In this document: in pieces, positions 1-11,700 of the stretch
Layout of the letters: each line of letters begins with the position of its first letter
How positions within the stretch are numbered: the stretch's first letter is position 1
DNA from: Pyrenula massariospora
Taxonomy: Eukaryota > Ascomycota > Eurotiomycetes > Pyrenulales > Pyrenulaceae
Reading direction: 5' to 3'
Assembly (NCBI GenBank): GCA_021030905.1
Contig: JAGFMI010000007.1
Location: 1 to 64,000, forward strand
Length of the DNA: 64,000 bases
Translations under genes and position numbers: made by a program
The notes under the pieces: model-generated
The model's database searches: none
What the model was told of the DNA's origin: nothing
Seen by the model: the letters and a program-made list of their open reading frames with translations, nothing else

Positions 1-1
1 T

Positions 2-77
2 AATAAAATTTATATAATATAATAAAATTTATATAATATAATAAAATTTATATAATATAATAAAATTTATATAATAT
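2..77. repeat. Tandem repeat, four exact copies of a 19-bp unit
   Basis: The unit AATAAAATTTATATAATAT occurs four times head to tail at 2-20, 21-39, 40-58 and 59-77 without a mismatch. The array starts at the window edge, so its full length is unknown. Unlike the older repeats in this block it carries no substitutions, so it is probably young or still changing in copy number. Confidence 0.95.
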
Positions 78-256
78 GAAAATAAAATTAATAATAAAAT
101 AAAATAAATAATAAAATAAACTTAATAATAAAATAATATTAATAATAATAAAACAGTTATATAATTATATAAATAACCTACTAATAATAATTATAACAAA
201 TTTATTTATTTATTAGAATTAAATAATTAATAAAATTTATTTATTAAAAATAAATA

Positions 257-345
257 ATTAGCGGGCTCTATTTATTAAGACTAAATAATTTAAAAAATTT
301 ATTTATTAACAATAAATTAGCGGGCTCTATTTATTAAGATTAAAT
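257..345. repeat. Direct repeat, two copies 59 bp apart
   Basis: The segment ATTAGCGGGCTCTATTTATT and the bases after it occur at 257-286 and again at 316-345. The copies differ at one position after the GCGGGCTC core (a C/T transition). The GC-containing core stands out in DNA otherwise lacking C. Confidence 0.8.
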
Positions 346-600
346 ATATTAATTAAATTATTTTATAAAATTAAAATATATATAAAAGTATATATATAAA
401 TCAGCCTAAAAAGTATAAATTAAAAAATAAAAAATATTTTAAATTAACGGCAAAATATTTTTGCTGGCGTCTTCTAGTGTCTTATAATTCTGCCTAGATC
501 CTAAAGGTAATATTTTAATTTGTAATAAAATTAATTTAGAATTCTATTAAAAGTAATATATATACACTAATTATACTTATTATATATATTCTATTTTATA

Positions 601-735
601 GCCTTTGTCAGTAAAACCGCAACCGACTCCGCATAACTCTATTAGCAGGGGGTGTTTGTAGGATTAGTAGCGAGGTGCGCGCGCCGAACAAAAAAGGTTG
701 CTGTGTGCGGGCGAGGCTAGTTAGTGAGTTCCGTG
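601..735. other. Small island of normal GC content in the AT-rich block
   Basis: About 135 bp keep a balanced composition, with CpG-rich runs such as GCGAGGTGCGCGCGCCG near 670-686, while both flanks are nearly pure A/T. There is no open frame and no recognisable RNA gene. It may be a short single-copy remnant that escaped RIP between degraded repeats, or the conserved end of an element. Confidence 0.55.
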
Positions 736-1829
736 ATTTTTACTATTTAGATAGTTATTAGATAATTATTGGGCTCTTTTCGGATAAACTTTAATTAGCT
801 AAACATTTATGCTAAAAATTTTATTTTTATAAAAATAGCTCTAAATTACAGTATTTATATATAGGTTGTTAGCGCATTTAAATGTTAACTACTGTAATTA
901 TATTAATTATATAAATTAATATCTTTAGATATAATATAAATGTCTTTAAAATTAATAATTAAAATTCTTAAAAGTTCTTCAAATTTTTATTGAATACATT
1001 TAAAATTATTTAAATATCTTTATGACCACTAATATGAATTAAATTCCAAATTTAAAAAATACTATATTAATTTTCTTGACAGCATATATTTAAATTTATA
1101 ATTAAAAGCTAATTTTAAAAAATCAAAATTTTCAGTGTAGATATTTACTTTATTTAAATATAATTCAATAGCTAGCTAATAATTATTCGATTTGTAGAAT
1201 TTAATAATTAGCTCTGCATGCATATAGCAAGTTTTTTGATTCTGCGTGTTTAAAGCTAATTTTTAAAAGCTGTACATTAGAAAAAATGCGACGACTTTTA
1301 AATTTACTATTTTGAACTAATAAAGATCAGAATTCTTTGAATAATTTAAAAATTTTTTAGATACAATTATGTAAATTTAAAATAATAAAAGTTATATCTA
1401 AATACTAATATATTAAAATATTTTTATAATATATTTTAATTTACTTAAACTTAATCTTAATTAATTTAACTAATTAATATTTTTAATTATATTTTTATAA
1501 ATCTAACTGGACCTTAAATCTAACTCTATATTAATTTTATTATTATTTAAGCACCGAAACCTGCTAATCCTATTCAAACCTGTAAAATAGATATAATAGT
1601 TTTTCTAATGTAATTATATAAATTTCGCTAATTATATTAAGTATACTATTTTAATATTTCTTAAAAAATTAATTTTCTTAATTAATCTCTAAAGGTAGTA
1701 TAGAAATTCGAAGTTGTTTTAAATTTAATATATTAAAAAAGTCGCAATGCCCTCTGAGCTTGAGCATTATTTTATAGTTACTCAGCGCGCAGTGCCACTC
1801 AATACTTAGATATCATTTTAACAGTATTA

Positions 1830-1990
1830 ATGTCAGGAAAACTGCTATACTTACTTACCCCGGAGGTGCAGATAGGCCCAGTCTCGCCCAGGGCTTGGTT
1901 GGCAAGATTAGCTCTGGCATATTTTCTGGATGGCTTTAGTACACTCGGAAGCAATTAATATTATACCGATTAATATAATTTACTACATTA
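1830..1990 (+). repeat. Dispersed repeat family, copy A
   Basis: It begins with TGTCAGGAAAACTG and carries the core GGAGGTGCAGATAGGCCC followed by AGGGCTTGG. The same core occurs at 5213-5390 and, inverted, at 5868-6066, with mostly transition differences. It has no coding content. It is likely a RIP-degraded non-autonomous element or the end of a larger transposon. Confidence 0.65.
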
Positions 1991-2316
1991 AAAAAACTGT
2001 TATTATAGATCTATCCCGCGAGCCCAAATCAAATTAGAAATTTCTAGGATTCAAAGAGCAAAATTAAAATAAAATTAAATCCGGAACCCAACTGAACCTA
2101 TTAAAATATAATATAATATCCAAATTAATTAAAATCAAGTCTGAATAGATTAATATATACTAGTACTTTAAAATAATCTTACATAAAAATCTTCAAAAAA
2201 TTCTAGAACTATCCAAAGAGCCCCGTTGCATTTTTTCTAATGTGAAAACAGCCTATGTATACTGATTATAAGTATTAATTATACTAAATAACGACTAAAA
2301 ATATAATTGTAATGGG

Positions 2317-2487
2317 TTGAGAGGTTGACCCCCGTAGAAACCCGCGAAATCTTTCTAATTAGAAAGAGTTTTTAATATATTTTTACTTTATACGTCTGTA
2401 CGCACAGCTCTATAATTTTTTATAGCTGTATATTTATAATATCGATTTATATTTATAGATCTTCTAAATTTTATAAACGTTCTATTA
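2317..2487 (+). repeat. 171-bp direct repeat, copy 1 (more mutated)
   Basis: It starts TTGAGAGGTTGACC and aligns without gaps to 4781-4951. Most differences are T where copy 2 has C, or A where copy 2 has G, so this copy has decayed further. A short direct repeat with no indels could be a long terminal repeat or another element end; no clear target duplication is seen. Confidence 0.75.
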
Positions 2488-4780
2488 TACTATACAGCTA
2501 TCTATTTATTATACGATATCGATTTCTGCCTCTCCAGCTTATATAGCAAGCTATTATTACCTATCGATTAACCTAGCGACCCTATCAAATTTTATATTTA
2601 TAAACTAATCTAACGGCCCTACCAAAACCTTACAGCGATCTATCTATCGTAAAATATTGATTCTCGCTCTTACAGCCTAACTTAGCGAAATACTAACCCC
2701 TATCAGTTAACCCAGTAATTTTATCAAAATCTTATTATTTTCAGACTAATTTAGTGGCCCTACTATTATTTTAGTACTTCCTAAAATCTATTTAGAGACT
2801 CTATTAAGTTCTAAAATACTAAGAATAATTTATAATTAGTTGAATAATTTTTAAAGCAGCCTCCAAAACGACAATTTTTTATACAACTTTAATAAAAAAC
2901 TCTTTACCCTACTAATTATATTTAAATATATAATTTAGGTATAGATATAAATATAGATTTTAAAATAAACCTTGTTATAACTAATTACAAGTTAAAATAA
3001 GTAGCTGTTATAATAGCTATAATAGTAACTAAAAGAGTTTAAAAAATAGCTACTTAGTAAAAAATAATAGTTTATTATAAAAAATTAAAAGTTTATTACT
3101 GCGAAAAAGAACATTATATAATTATATATGAAAAAAAAATATATTTTATATATAAAATATTATAAAAAATAAAAAAATTTAATAATTATAATAATAATTT
3201 ATATAATTAAATGTAAAATAAAAATAAGAAGTTAAAAAATTTATTAATTTAAATATTAATTCTATAAAAGTTTATTTATTTAATTATTTTATAAAATATT
3301 TAATTATTTTATAGCTATATAGTTATTTTAAATAGATTGATATTTTATTTTTATGATTTTTTTTTATATAAATATTAAAAAAAATAAATAAGAAGTTTTT
3401 AAACATCTTAAAATTTTATAAAAATATATATAAAAATTTTGTAGAATAAAATTAATAAAAAAATTATTTAAAATCGAAGTTTCGAAAAAGTACTATATTA
3501 TGTTTTAGCGAATAGTTTAAAATTAATTATATATATAATTATCTGCGCGGAACAATTTAAAATATTATTAAAATATATATTTATAATAATAATAACAATT
3601 TGTATTTTATTGTCGCCAATATGATTAAAAATCTTTATAATATATTTAGTAAATTTAATAAATAAACTAAATATTAAATTTAATTATATAATTTTAATTT
3701 TAAAATAAAAAATATAGGCAAAATATTTAAAATTTTTTTAATAAAATTTTTTATAATAATTGCGCCTCTATAATTTAAAAATATATAAAAAGTTTTATAT
3801 TTTAAATAGTTAATAAATTTGTAGTTATAAAATTATATTTATAATTAAAAAAAAATATTATATTGTAAGTTTATTATAAAGCTATATTATTTGATACTTT
3901 ATTTAAAATAAATTAATAAAAAATAATATTGACGAGTTAAATTATACAATAATAAAAATATTTATTATAATTAAAATATATTAACGCGCAGTTTTCGTAG
4001 CGATAATAATTTTTATTATTATTTTTAAAACTTTATATAAACACCTCGCCGATTAGAAATTTATTATTATTATAATAAATAGTTTACTACTAATAGCAAA
4101 TTATATAGACATTTATAAATAGACTATTTTTATATAAACGAGAAATAAATAGAGGCACTATATTTTATTAAAATATATAGTTAATTAAACTGTTTAACTG
4201 TATTTTTAAGTATTTTAAAATCTTTACAAAATTTAAAAGCTTAATTTTTATAGTATCAGTTTTATTTATAAACTTTATATTTTTATACTTCAAGGTTTCT
4301 ATTTATTATTTTAATTTATATTTAAAATCGATGATAGAAAAAACTATAAATAAATTTAAAAAAAAAATTAATAATAAAAATATTATTATATTTGAGAGAG
4401 GGGGAGAAACCCTCTGCGAGATTTTATTTTTATAAAATTTTTTATTTTATTTAGTTAAAATAATATTGTTTTGAACACCGCAATAAAAATATATATTTAA
4501 TATTTTTATATTTTACGCCTCCTATTTGTTGTCTTTATTTATATTTAGAATAAGTAGTAGAAAGAATTAAATATAAATTTAAAAAGAAGATTAACAACAT
4601 ACTTTATATGCCTTGATGATAAATTATATCTATAAATTCAATATTTTCGCACTTTTTGGTCTCTATTTATTATTTTAAATTATACTAAAAAATGAGTAGT
4701 AGGAAGAATAAGAAGTAAATTTAAAAAAAAGGCTAATAATAAGGACATTGCTGTATTTAAAGAAAAGATAATATAATAAG

Positions 4781-4951
4781 TTGAGAGGTTGACCTCCGAA
4801 AGAGCCTGCGAAATCTTTCTAATTGGAAAGGATTCTTAGTATATCTTTACCTTGTACGCCTGTACGTACAGCTTTATAATTTTTTATAGCTGTATATTCG
4901 TAATATCGACTTATATTTATAGACTTCCTAGGCTCTACGAGCGTTCCATTA
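4781..4951 (+). repeat. 171-bp direct repeat, copy 2 (less mutated)
   Basis: Partner of 2317-2487 with the same orientation and length, 2464 bp downstream. It keeps more G and C, for example around GCCTGCGAAATC and CTAGGCTCTACGAGCG. The DNA between the copies has no readable coding sequence. Confidence 0.75.
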
Positions 4952-5212
4952 CAATAATATAGACTATTTTAAAATTAACTATTCAAAAAAATATATAACA
5001 GTTTCTAAACCTGGCTTTGAACTAATAAAAATCGAGATTTTTTAATAACTTTATATAAATTTAATACAGTTAAAATTATGTTTGAAGATACTTATCATAA
5101 TATTTTTATAATGTATTCAGATTGATTAAATTTGAGATTACATTGTAATTCTGTTCTTTAAATTTTAAAATTTTCTAATCCTGTTTGAACTCGTAGACTT
5201 CCTATAATATTT

Positions 5213-5390
5213 CTGGAGGCGCAGGTCGGCCTAGATATCTCTAGGGCTTGATTGATAGAACCAGTCTAGAGTCATTCTCTGAAAAACTTTAAAAAATCCT
5301 AAATATATCTATATAGCGCTCGGGAAAGTTACTTAATATGATTGGTATAATTAGCAAGATTAATATAATTAGCAGAATTAATATGCAGAA
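5213..5390 (+). repeat. Dispersed repeat family, copy B
   Basis: It contains GGAGGCGCAGGTCGGCC and AGGGCTTGATTG, matching copy A and the inverse of copy C, and runs into a microsatellite-like ATTGGTATAATTAG stretch near 5341-5390. An open frame of 75 codons covers part of it but simply translates the repeat, so it is not a gene. Confidence 0.65.
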
Positions 5391-5484
5391 ACTACTACTG
5401 TGTCCCAAGCTCATTTGTAGATCGAAAATCAACTCCTTGCGAGCAATAAGTCGGAGAATTAAGGACTTGACTTTTGTTAATTAC

Positions 5485-5690
5485 TACGTCAGGAAAAATA
5501 TAACGGTCCCTGGGCTTGAGGCCAAGTTAATAGTTATGGGGGCAGCCTCTGAGGGCCCTTGTTAGTTCTGGGGATTTCTATATAACGTTTTGGGGTGCCA
5601 GTTGATACGATTAGTGTGATTAGTATAATTAATAAGATTGGTATAATTAGTATGCACGGACCACTCCTAATAAAATTTTAAATAAATTAT
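5485..5690 (+). repeat. Dispersed repeat family, related element
   Basis: It starts ACGTCAGGAAAAATATAACG, continues with GTCCCTGGGCTTGAGGCC, and ends with GATTGGTATAATTAGTATGC and GGACCACTCC. A fragment with the same start and the same CCTGGACTTGAGGCC core lies at 7433-7495. The right end matches, inverted, the start of the 5868-6066 copy. Confidence 0.6.
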
Positions 5691-5867
5691 TATAGAAATT
5701 ACGGCATTACTTCGGATAAGCTATATCTTTATAATTATTTATGTTAAAAAAATTCTAATTGGTGTATTATTAAAATTATTTAAATTTTATTCTATATAAA
5801 TATCATTTTATTATCTTTATAGGCTAGATCCTTTAACTTTATAAAAATTTTATAATTTTATTGGGAG

Positions 5868-6066
5868 TAGTCTGTATATGCTAATCTTACTAATCATGTC
5901 AATTATGCCAATCATATCAACTAGCATTTTAGGGCGCCACATAGACACCTCCAGAGCCCACCACGGCCTCTTAGGAAATGACCTTAGGCTAATCCTGCCA
6001 TCTAAGCCCTGGGAGCGCCTGGGCCGACCTGCGCCTTCAGGGCGGGTATAACAGTTTTCCTAACGT
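5868..6066 (-). repeat. Dispersed repeat family, inverted copy C
   Basis: Read on the minus strand it runs from AGGAAAACTGTTATA through GGCGCAGGTCGGCC and AGGGCTTAGATGG to AGACTACTCCC. It is the least degraded member and forms an inverted arrangement with the copies at 5213-5690. This argues for a mobile element family inserted in both orientations. Confidence 0.65.
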
Positions 6067-6424
6067 AAGTATTAAATAATTTTAACTTGATCACAAACTT
6101 GTATAAAGTTAATCTTAAATCAATTTATGATAAAGAATAATTTACATATAGTTAATAAAAGTCAAGTTCTTAATTTCCGGACAATAAATTTGAATCGGAT
6201 CAATTCTAAATCTACAATTAAACCTAGGGCGCAGTAGCCTAGTACCCCCGATTAAATTTATAAAAATTTTATAAATTTAAAGGGTCTAGCCTATAAAGAC
6301 AATAAAATAATATTTCTATAAAATAAAATTTAAATAATTTTAATAATACACAAATCAGAATTTTTTTAGTATAAATATTTAATTATAAAAATATAGGCTA
6401 ACTAAAATAATTTTTATTAAAGAT

Positions 6425-6610
6425 AGTCTGTATGTACTGATCCTGTTAAGTAATTATACCAATCTTACTACTCCCAAATACTATATAGATATCTCCAAGG
6501 CCAACAAAGGCCTTCAGTGGCTCTCAGAGCCTTTATTATATATATCTAGAATCATTCAAACTGCTCATGAGCCTAAGTCCAGGGGCCGTTGCGATTTTCC
6601 TGACGGAGCA
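6425..6610 (-). repeat. Probable further inverted copy of the dispersed family
   Basis: It begins AGTCTGTATGTACTGATCCTG, like the left part of the inverted copy at 5868-6066, and ends near GGGGCCGTTGCGATTTTCC, matching the inverted start of the 5485 element. The centre is diverged, so membership is less certain. Confidence 0.45.
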
Positions 6611-7432
6611 AATATAACAATTTTTTAACATAAAGCTTTTAAAACTAGTATAATGCCAGCGACGAAATGACCCCAAGATAATTTTAATTAGTTAATATTA
6701 AACCCTGACCTCCTTTAGACTTATTTCGATTTTTATAACAGGATTGGTGAATTTCCTGATATATATTTCGCAACCTTTTGACTTTATAAAATTATAATTA
6801 CTAACATTACTACGCTTTGGATAGAAATATAGATTTTCAATAATAAAATGCTATAAAGTTAAAATTTAGGTTTCATTTTTAATACTTACCTTGCAAATTT
6901 AAATAAAGTTAAAGATTTTTAAGTTTTCAATACTTATAAATCATTCCCTTACAAACAAGTACAAATTATATTAAAATTTATAAAAGGATATTAGAGCTGC
7001 TATCACAATAGATTAGGATTTAAAATGATTTAAATTTTTATTAAATCTATAAACAGATGTTTTTTAAATATATCTATATATATATATATAATTAACCTTA
7101 ATTTATTGTAATACTATTTTTAATCTTTGTATAAAGAATATACTTATTTATTTTTATAGAAAGTTGTATATTGGGCCTTAAAGTAATAAAATTAATATTA
7201 AATAAAATTTGACGTTTATTTAATCTTATTTTTATAATTTATTTTAAGTTTAAATTTTAAGTATTAAAACAAGTTTTATTTTCATTTTTATTATAAAAAC
7301 GTTTAAAATTTTAATCAAATTATTTTTAAGTACTAGTACTAGCAGTATTTAGACTTAAATTTTAGATTTTAAAACTTTTTTTATATAATAGAACAGCTAA
7401 TTATATAAGGTAGAGGTGCTATAATTACTCAA

Positions 7433-7495
7433 TTACGTCAAAAAAAATGCAACGGCCCCTGGACTTGAGGCCTACGTTAGGAAAAGTATAATAGT
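7433..7495 (+). repeat. Fragment of the dispersed repeat family
   Basis: It contains GCAACGGCCCCTGGACTTGA followed by GGCC and then TTAGGAAAAGTATAATAG, echoing the start of the element at 5485. Only this end is present. Confidence 0.5.
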
Positions 7496-8118
7496 TTTTA
7501 AACTTAAGTTTTCATTATCTTTTAAAAAGTTTTATTTAATTGGAAGTTACTCTAAACAAATATTAAATTATAAATAATAAATTTTAATATATTTATAGTT
7601 GCTTTTAATTTATTAAATTTTGTTATATAAAATTTAATTATAATTAATGCGCGTTAAATATAATTATTAAATATTTAAATTATATTTATATATTATTAAA
7701 TATTTAAAATTAAATTAATATAATTTATATAATTAATATAATTTGTATAATTTGTACAATTAATATAATAAATATAATATTATTATATAAATTTATAATA
7801 ATATAAATAAAAATTTAAATTATTAATTTATTTCTATAAATATTGTTTTTATTTAATTTTATTTTTAAAAATAATAAAAATTTATTTAAAAGATCGTTAT
7901 TTTAATATAATTTTAATTAAATTATATTTTAAATAAAATTATTAAATTATATTTTTTAAAATTTACTATTTAATTAAAATTAAAAAGATTATATATATAT
8001 AATATATTACTACTAAAATTTTAATTTTATGATATTATAATAATTAATTAATTTATAATAATATTATTTAAATCCTTAAACTATTTTTTATAAAAATTTA
8101 AAAATTATATTATTATTA

Positions 8119-8506
8119 TGTAGATACTTTTAAATTACCGAAAGGTATTTACATAGATTAATTTTTAAGGGATAATTTAAAGTTAAATTAAAAAAGAAAA
8201 TATTTATGAAAAGTTCATAAGGGTAATTTAATATTTTCATAATTAATTAGATATTTAACTATTTGAATTAAATACATCTTTATTTTTGGGAAGGAGTAAA
8301 ATTAATTTCTATATATTTAAAGCCGATAATTATAAATTGAAATAAATAATAATTGTGACTACCACCCTCACTAATTATAGTTATTATTTATAATAATTAT
8401 AATTATTGCCTCATAATAATACAAGTTATTAATTATATAACTTTTAATATTATTTTATTGGATGGTATAAGTACCGTTTAAAGTTTTTTTAGAAGGGGTC
8501 ACAACA
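8119..8506 (-). repeat. 3' LTR of the gypsy element (388 bp)
   Basis: It begins TGTAGATACTTTTAAATTAC and ends GGGGTCACAACA on the plus strand. It retains the TG...CA ends and is the same length as its partner 6.4 kb away, which supports insertion as a single intact element followed by point mutation only. Confidence 0.85.
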
Positions 8507-10929
8507 CTTACTTCTCCTTTATAAATTTTCATTTTAAAAATTATTTATATTGTATATAAATAAACTGCTTTCTATTTATTTTATTTTTTAAAATATTTTT
8601 TTTTTCAATTTTTTAATCTTTCCGCCTTCACTGTATTATTTTTTTAATTAATTATTTAACAATTTTTTTTTACCAATTTTATTATTATAACCATTCTAAC
8701 TGTATTATAACACCTTTTAAATTTATATATTGTGCTAAATATATTCAAAACAATAAATTTTGTATTACAGTATTGTAAAAAGTTTTAAATTATATTTATA
8801 ATTTAATCAGGGTAAAAATTGCCCGAAAAAAATAATAAAAAAAATAAATTATAATTTAAATCATGAAACACCGCGCACGGTTAAAATATTTTTAAAAAAT
8901 TTTAATATTAATTAAACACCGAACTAATATTAAAGTAATATATTTAACAAAAAAGTTAAATACTGAAATTTAAAAATAAATAAATATTGAAAGTTATAAC
9001 AGTAAAAAATAAATAAACCTTTTTAATTAATAATCAGCCCTTAAGGATTTGGTTTAAATATCCTTACAGAATATTAACAAACTCTTAGTAAAGCCGGTTA
9101 CTGTGAATATTTTTTTTTTTATTAATAATGATAATGCTGTAACAATATTTAATAATTAATAAAATAAAATAATGATTTTTATGTATTTTTAAAGGTAAAG
9201 TATTTCTTTTATTTAATAAAATAATTTTAACCTTTATTTATCAATATTTGTTCTACCTTATATATATTTTCCTCCTCGATTTTATAATGAAATGTTTTTT
9301 AAATTAGGGTCTCAAGGTATACTGATTTTAAAAATTTAATATTAAATACAGAATATATTTAAATATTATTTAATAATTTTAATTTATAAACTATCGGTTT
9401 CTTATTTTATTTAATTTTAAAAGGTTCAATTCATCAATAATTTATTTTTTTATTTGGTTATAAAGTCTTCAAATTTTTTGTAGAAAGATAAACCTTATTT
9501 TTCTTCTTTAGCTAAAGACTCTTTTTTAAATTTATTTTATTTTATTGATATAATCCCTTTTAAATTTATTTAATTTTTTGTATAATTACTTTTACAGTTC
9601 CTTTTTACAAAAAGCTTTCCAAAAAATGTAGGTATCTTTTAAAATTTATTTTATATAGAGAATATTTTATTATATTATTTCTTCAATTGTTATAATATAA
9701 TTGTGTTATTAATAATTGTTTTTTTTAATTATTTATATTTATAGAAAGATAATATTGTAATTAATTTTTTAGTGTTTAGTTTATTCTTTCTATTTATTTA
9801 TTTATTTATAGATAAAAGGCTGTTAACATATTTAATTTAATTTTTAATTTTAATATTATTATTTTTCAATATTGGAATATAAACAGTTTATTTTTATTGA
9901 ATATAATTTACACTAAAAATTCGAAATATTGTATTATTAATTTTATAAAAATTTTTGTTATCTGTAGTGCGATGTAAATTTTTTTAAATAGTTTAAAAAT
10001 TATATATTTAGTATATCTATTTATTATTATTATAATTAAATTATAATTATTTAATAATAATAATTTAATAATGAAATTAATTTTAATACTTTTTTATAAT
10101 TTTGTAGATTATTTTCATGCTGTTATTGGTGCATAAAAAAATTTATTAATTTTATTCTTTTAATATAATATACACTTTTTAATATAATTTTTAATTTATT
10201 GTTTTAACTTTGATATTTAATAAATTCTTTATATTAGTTTAATAATGTTGTTGATTTTTAAATATTTATATATAAAAAAGTTGTAATGTTGTTGTATAAC
10301 ATTTTTTATTAACTTTTTTAAAATTATAAATTTTGCTTCTCTATTTTTTTTATTAAAATTTTAAAGTTTCTATTTTTTATTATATTTCTGTATAATGATG
10401 TTGACAATTTAGTTTAAATTAAAATTTTTATTTAAATTTTTTTTTAATATAGATTGTTCAATGACTTCCTTCATTATATAATTTTTTTTTCAACTAAATG
10501 CATCCATTTAATTATTTTTTTTGTTTAATTAATAATATATTTTGAATTTATATTGTTTTAAAAATTCTAATTATTAAATTTACCTTTTATTTAGTTATTT
10601 TATAGTTATAAATATAGTTAAATTTTTATAATTTATAAATATATTTAGTTGCAAAACACTTTCTATATATATTTATTAATATTTAAATACTGCTATTATT
10701 ATTAACAATTTTTTATTATAAATATTGTAATTTTGTTCTGTTAAAATTAATTTTTTTAAATAATATATTACTAAATATCACTTTTTGTTTTATAACTGTA
10801 TTAAATAAATTTTTATAATTAAATTTAATACATTTGTTTCAATTTAATTTAATTAATTTACCTTAAATATAATTAGTACCGAGATTTTTATATAAAATTG
10901 TACTAATTAGTTAAACGCCTTTTACTGCT

Positions 10930-11700
10930 TCAAACTTTATTTATATTTATAATTTTTTTTAATTAGTTTAATTAACAATTCTATTTTATAAAAATATTTT
11001 TTAATAAACTGTTAATTAAAATTACAGAATTTAAAAAAGACCTATATTTTAATTATTATTATTGATTTTAATTATTTTTTAATAATTTTATTTTTTTTAA
11101 GATTAATATATATATTATCTCTTTTTACAATATATTTTAAAAATTTAATTTTAGTTTTATGAAATTCATATTTTTTAAATTTTAACTGTAACTTTACACT
11201 AACTAATTTCTGTAAAACTTATTTAACTTACTTTTTATATATTTTGAGATCCTTAAAATAAATAAAAATATTATTTAAATAAATAATGATAAAATTATCC
11301 AAAAAAATTTTTAATAAATTATTCATTAACATTTAATAAATAGTTAATATATTAATAAATTTAAATAGTATTATTTAGTACTCATAATATCTATATCTTA
11401 TTTTAAAAATTGTTTTTTATTCTTCGCCTTTTTTTATATATATAAAGTTGTAAACTTCTTATTAATTTAATTTCATAAAGTATTTTGCTTCTTATAATCT
11501 ATTCTTTATTTTTACAATATTAAATAACAAATATTTATTTTTAATAATAATTTTATTAAACTTTTAATAGTTTATACATAGTTATAATTCTCCATTTTAT
11601 TTTTTTAATATAAATAAAATTGGTAAACCTATAGATGACTCAAATTTTTTAATAAACCTTTTTTCAAATTGTCTCAAATATAGTTTTATAAAACACTAAA
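10930..11700 (-). pseudogene. Relic of gypsy reverse transcriptase / RNase H
   Basis: Minus-strand translation around 11060-11440 stays in one frame and follows the gypsy RT pattern. The YLDD catalytic box reads YLNNIFIYFKDL (tyrosine codon at 11281-11279), which is what D-to-N, L-to-F and S-to-F changes by G-to-A and C-to-T would give. Upstream, KKGEE-stop-KTIF matches the usual KEGDEWKTAF with TGG turned into TAA. Downstream, LQLKFKKYEFHKTKIKFLKY follows the family pattern with Cys-to-Tyr and Gly-to-Lys changes. A block before it (NLKKG near 11650) and another after it (FLN...LLKN near 11030) resemble the RT start and the connection region. In-frame stops fall where the family has Trp or Gln. 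Residue comparisons are from memory of the family. Confidence 0.8.

Noticed and set aside
2-77. CRISPR-like regular repeats
   Set aside because: Units are adjacent without spacers and the genome is fungal; this is a plain tandem repeat.
5338-5565. 75-codon open frame in the AT-rich block
   Set aside because: It translates the ATTGGTATAATTAG-type microsatellite and the dispersed repeat; other copies are not open in this frame.
9541-9660. Integrase-like block (FWKAFCKKEL) on the minus strand
   Set aside because: Only about ten residues fit and the next expected block does not follow; too weak to annotate.
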